Origin: Kiritimatiellia bacterium
GTDB taxonomy: Bacteria > Verrucomicrobiota > Kiritimatiellia > RFP12 > UBA1067
Direction of reading: 5' to 3'
DNA: 6,274 nucleotides
Assembly: GCA_017459225.1 (NCBI GenBank)
Contig: JAFUDL010000293.1
Span: 1-6,274 of the forward strand
Position numbers and translations under genes: made by a program. The notes beneath the pieces are model-generated. The model was given only the letters and a program-made list of their open reading frames with translations, searched no databases and was not told where the DNA came from. Position 1 is the stretch's first letter. The number at the start of each line of letters is the position of its first letter. Below are positions 5,538-6,274 of the stretch, one piece after another.

Positions 5538-6155
5538 ATGAACGAAGAGAGGGAGAGAACACAGGCGGGTCCAGCCGTCACGCCGCATTTCCGCGCGAGC
5601 GACTGCTACTACCACGCCAACTCAAAGGGAACGGGGAGCGCGCTCAAGCTTGAGCTCCATCCGGCGCACGACGACACTCCTGGAAGCGTGTTCGTGAGGA
5701 TGGCCATGCAGCGCACGGTCGCCTCGCAGCAGGGGGGAGTGCAGATGTTCCCCACTTTCGACTGGAAGAACAGCGTGGTGCTGAAGCTAGACCGCTCGGA
5801 CCTCTCGCAGATTCTGCAGGTTCTGCGCGGCATGCAGGAGAGCGTCATGGACGGCAAGGGGCTCTTCCACCGATCCTCGGCGGGAAACACCGTGATCAAG
5901 TTCACCCACCAGATCGAGCCGCGTCCCGGCTATCAGCTCTCCGTGTGGCGCAAGCCTCCGACGGGAGAGGCTGTCAACGTCTACTACGTGTTCAACATGG
6001 ACGAGGCGTTCGCGCTCATGATGGCGCTCGAGCGTGCGATGCTCTACGTGTGCTTCGGCATCCCCGAGGTGTTTCCCCGTCCGCCCATGGCGCCGCGCCA
6101 GAACACGTTCGCGCCTCCGCCCGAAATGCGCGCCGCAGCTGGCGACCCGTTCTGA
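5538..6155 (+). CDS. Uncharacterised protein, possible Whirly/PUR-like single-stranded nucleic-acid-binding fold
   Basis: This is a 205-aa cytoplasmic protein (no signal peptide or membrane segment); an ATG at 5532 would add two residues. I do not recognise it with certainty. By eye it has two similar units of beta strands followed by a helix: strands around 34-41, 50-58 and 78-84 with a helix at about 86-100, then strands around 117-123, 131-138 and 145-152 with a helix at about 154-171. Likely conserved stretches are FDWKNSVVLKL (74-84), DGKGLFHRSSAGNTVIKF (105-122) and EPRPGYQLSVWRKP (127-140). Repeated beta-beta-beta-beta-alpha units are known from PUR, Whirly and PC4-type single-stranded nucleic-acid-binding proteins, which is the basis of the proposal. 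The tail (about 177-205) is rich in proline and looks disordered, ending in GDPF. The gene follows gspE by 121 bp in the same direction but has its own SD and upstream elements, so a shared operon is uncertain. The reading frame is well supported; the fold is inference. Confidence 0.8.
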   Translation: MNEERERTQAGPAVTPHFRASDCYYHANSKGTGSALKLELHPAHDDTPGSVFVRMAMQRTVASQQGGVQMFPTFDWKNSVVLKLDRSDLSQILQVLRGMQESVMDGKGLFHRSSAGNTVIKFTHQIEPRPGYQLSVWRKPPTGEAVNVYYVFNMDEAFALMMALERAMLYVCFGIPEVFPRPPMAPRQNTFAPPPEMRAAAGDPF

Positions 6156-6173
6156 AGACAACAACAAACTACG

Positions 6174-6244
6174 TCGTGTCTCGTCTCACCGGCGTGCAGT
6201 TTGCCGCCGGTGAGCGAATAGGCCACACGAAAGCGAGTTTTTTT
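6174..6244 (+). terminator. Stem-loop and T-run after the 205-aa protein gene
   Basis: CTCACCGGCG (6185-6194) pairs perfectly with CGCCGGTGAG (6205-6214) around a 10-nt loop. An outer stem, TCGTGT (6174-6179) with ACACGA (6225-6230), can extend it. Seven T (6238-6244) follow, 7 nt beyond the outer stem. A classical intrinsic terminator has the T-run directly after the stem, so termination is plausible but not certain. The T-run also borders the promoter of the next gene. Confidence 0.5.
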
Positions 6245-6252
6245 GGTATAAT
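6242..6252 (+). promoter_or_regulatory. Extended -10 promoter of the right-edge gene
   Basis: TTTGGTATAAT contains a perfect TATAAT (6247-6252) with an upstream TG-N, and is identical to the antiporter promoter. Ten nt (TACTTCCCTC) separate it from the ATG at 6263, and no SD is present. No clear -35 is seen at 16-18 nt. Confidence 0.6.
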
Positions 6253-6262
6253 TACTTCCCTC

Positions 6263-6274
6263 ATGGAGAAGACA
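6263..6274 (+). CDS. Start of an unidentified gene (3' partial, four codons)
   Basis: The ATG at 6263 begins MEKT before the window ends. It is called a gene start only because a strong TATAAT promoter lies 10 nt upstream, after the putative terminator of the previous gene. The product cannot be known from four codons. Confidence 0.5.

Overview
The window is GC-rich bacterial chromosome, most likely from the PVC superphylum and perhaps close to Kiritimatiellota/Verrucomicrobiota or Planctomycetes. This placement is inferred from gene content, mainly a hydrazine-synthase-alpha-like dihaem domain fused to an FGE-like domain. No rRNA, tRNA or marker gene confirms it. There are four complete protein genes, one 3' gene fragment at the left edge and the first four codons of another gene at the right edge. 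No RNA gene, insertion sequence or CRISPR array is visible.

Layout. (1) From the left edge to 1766 (+) lies the 3' part of a large haem-c protein with two CXXCH motifs and a C-terminal formylglycine-generating-enzyme (FGE/SUMF1-type) domain that lacks the catalytic cysteine pair. (2) At 1895-2248 (+), behind its own promoter and a good Shine-Dalgarno (SD) sequence, is a small secreted protein that is about 37% proline. (3) At 2264-2336 is an imperfect 7-bp tandem repeat. It fills the gap between two convergent genes and runs into the 3' end of the next one. (4) At 2325-3638 (-) is an NhaC-type Na+/H+ antiporter. (5) A divergent intergenic promoter region (3639-3724) separates it from (6) a GspE/PilB-type secretion or pilus assembly ATPase at 3725-5416 (+). 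(7) A 121-bp gap holds three copies of a TCTTGACAT motif on an 11-bp register and a stem-loop. (8) At 5538-6155 (+) is an unrecognised 205-aa protein with a possible single-stranded nucleic-acid-binding architecture. (9) A stem-loop, a run of seven T and a TATAAT promoter precede a new gene starting at 6263.

The genes do not form one obvious pathway. The first gene, the proline-rich protein and the antiporter concern the envelope, and the ATPase works at the inner face of the cytoplasmic membrane for type II secretion or type IV pili, but no other secretion component is in view. The most notable feature across the window is how genes start. Three of the five visible starts (antiporter, ATPase, right-edge gene) have a TATAAT-like box only 7-10 nt before the ATG and no SD, which suggests leaderless or nearly leaderless mRNAs. 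The other two have SD sequences. Two of the three share an identical TTTGGTATAAT.
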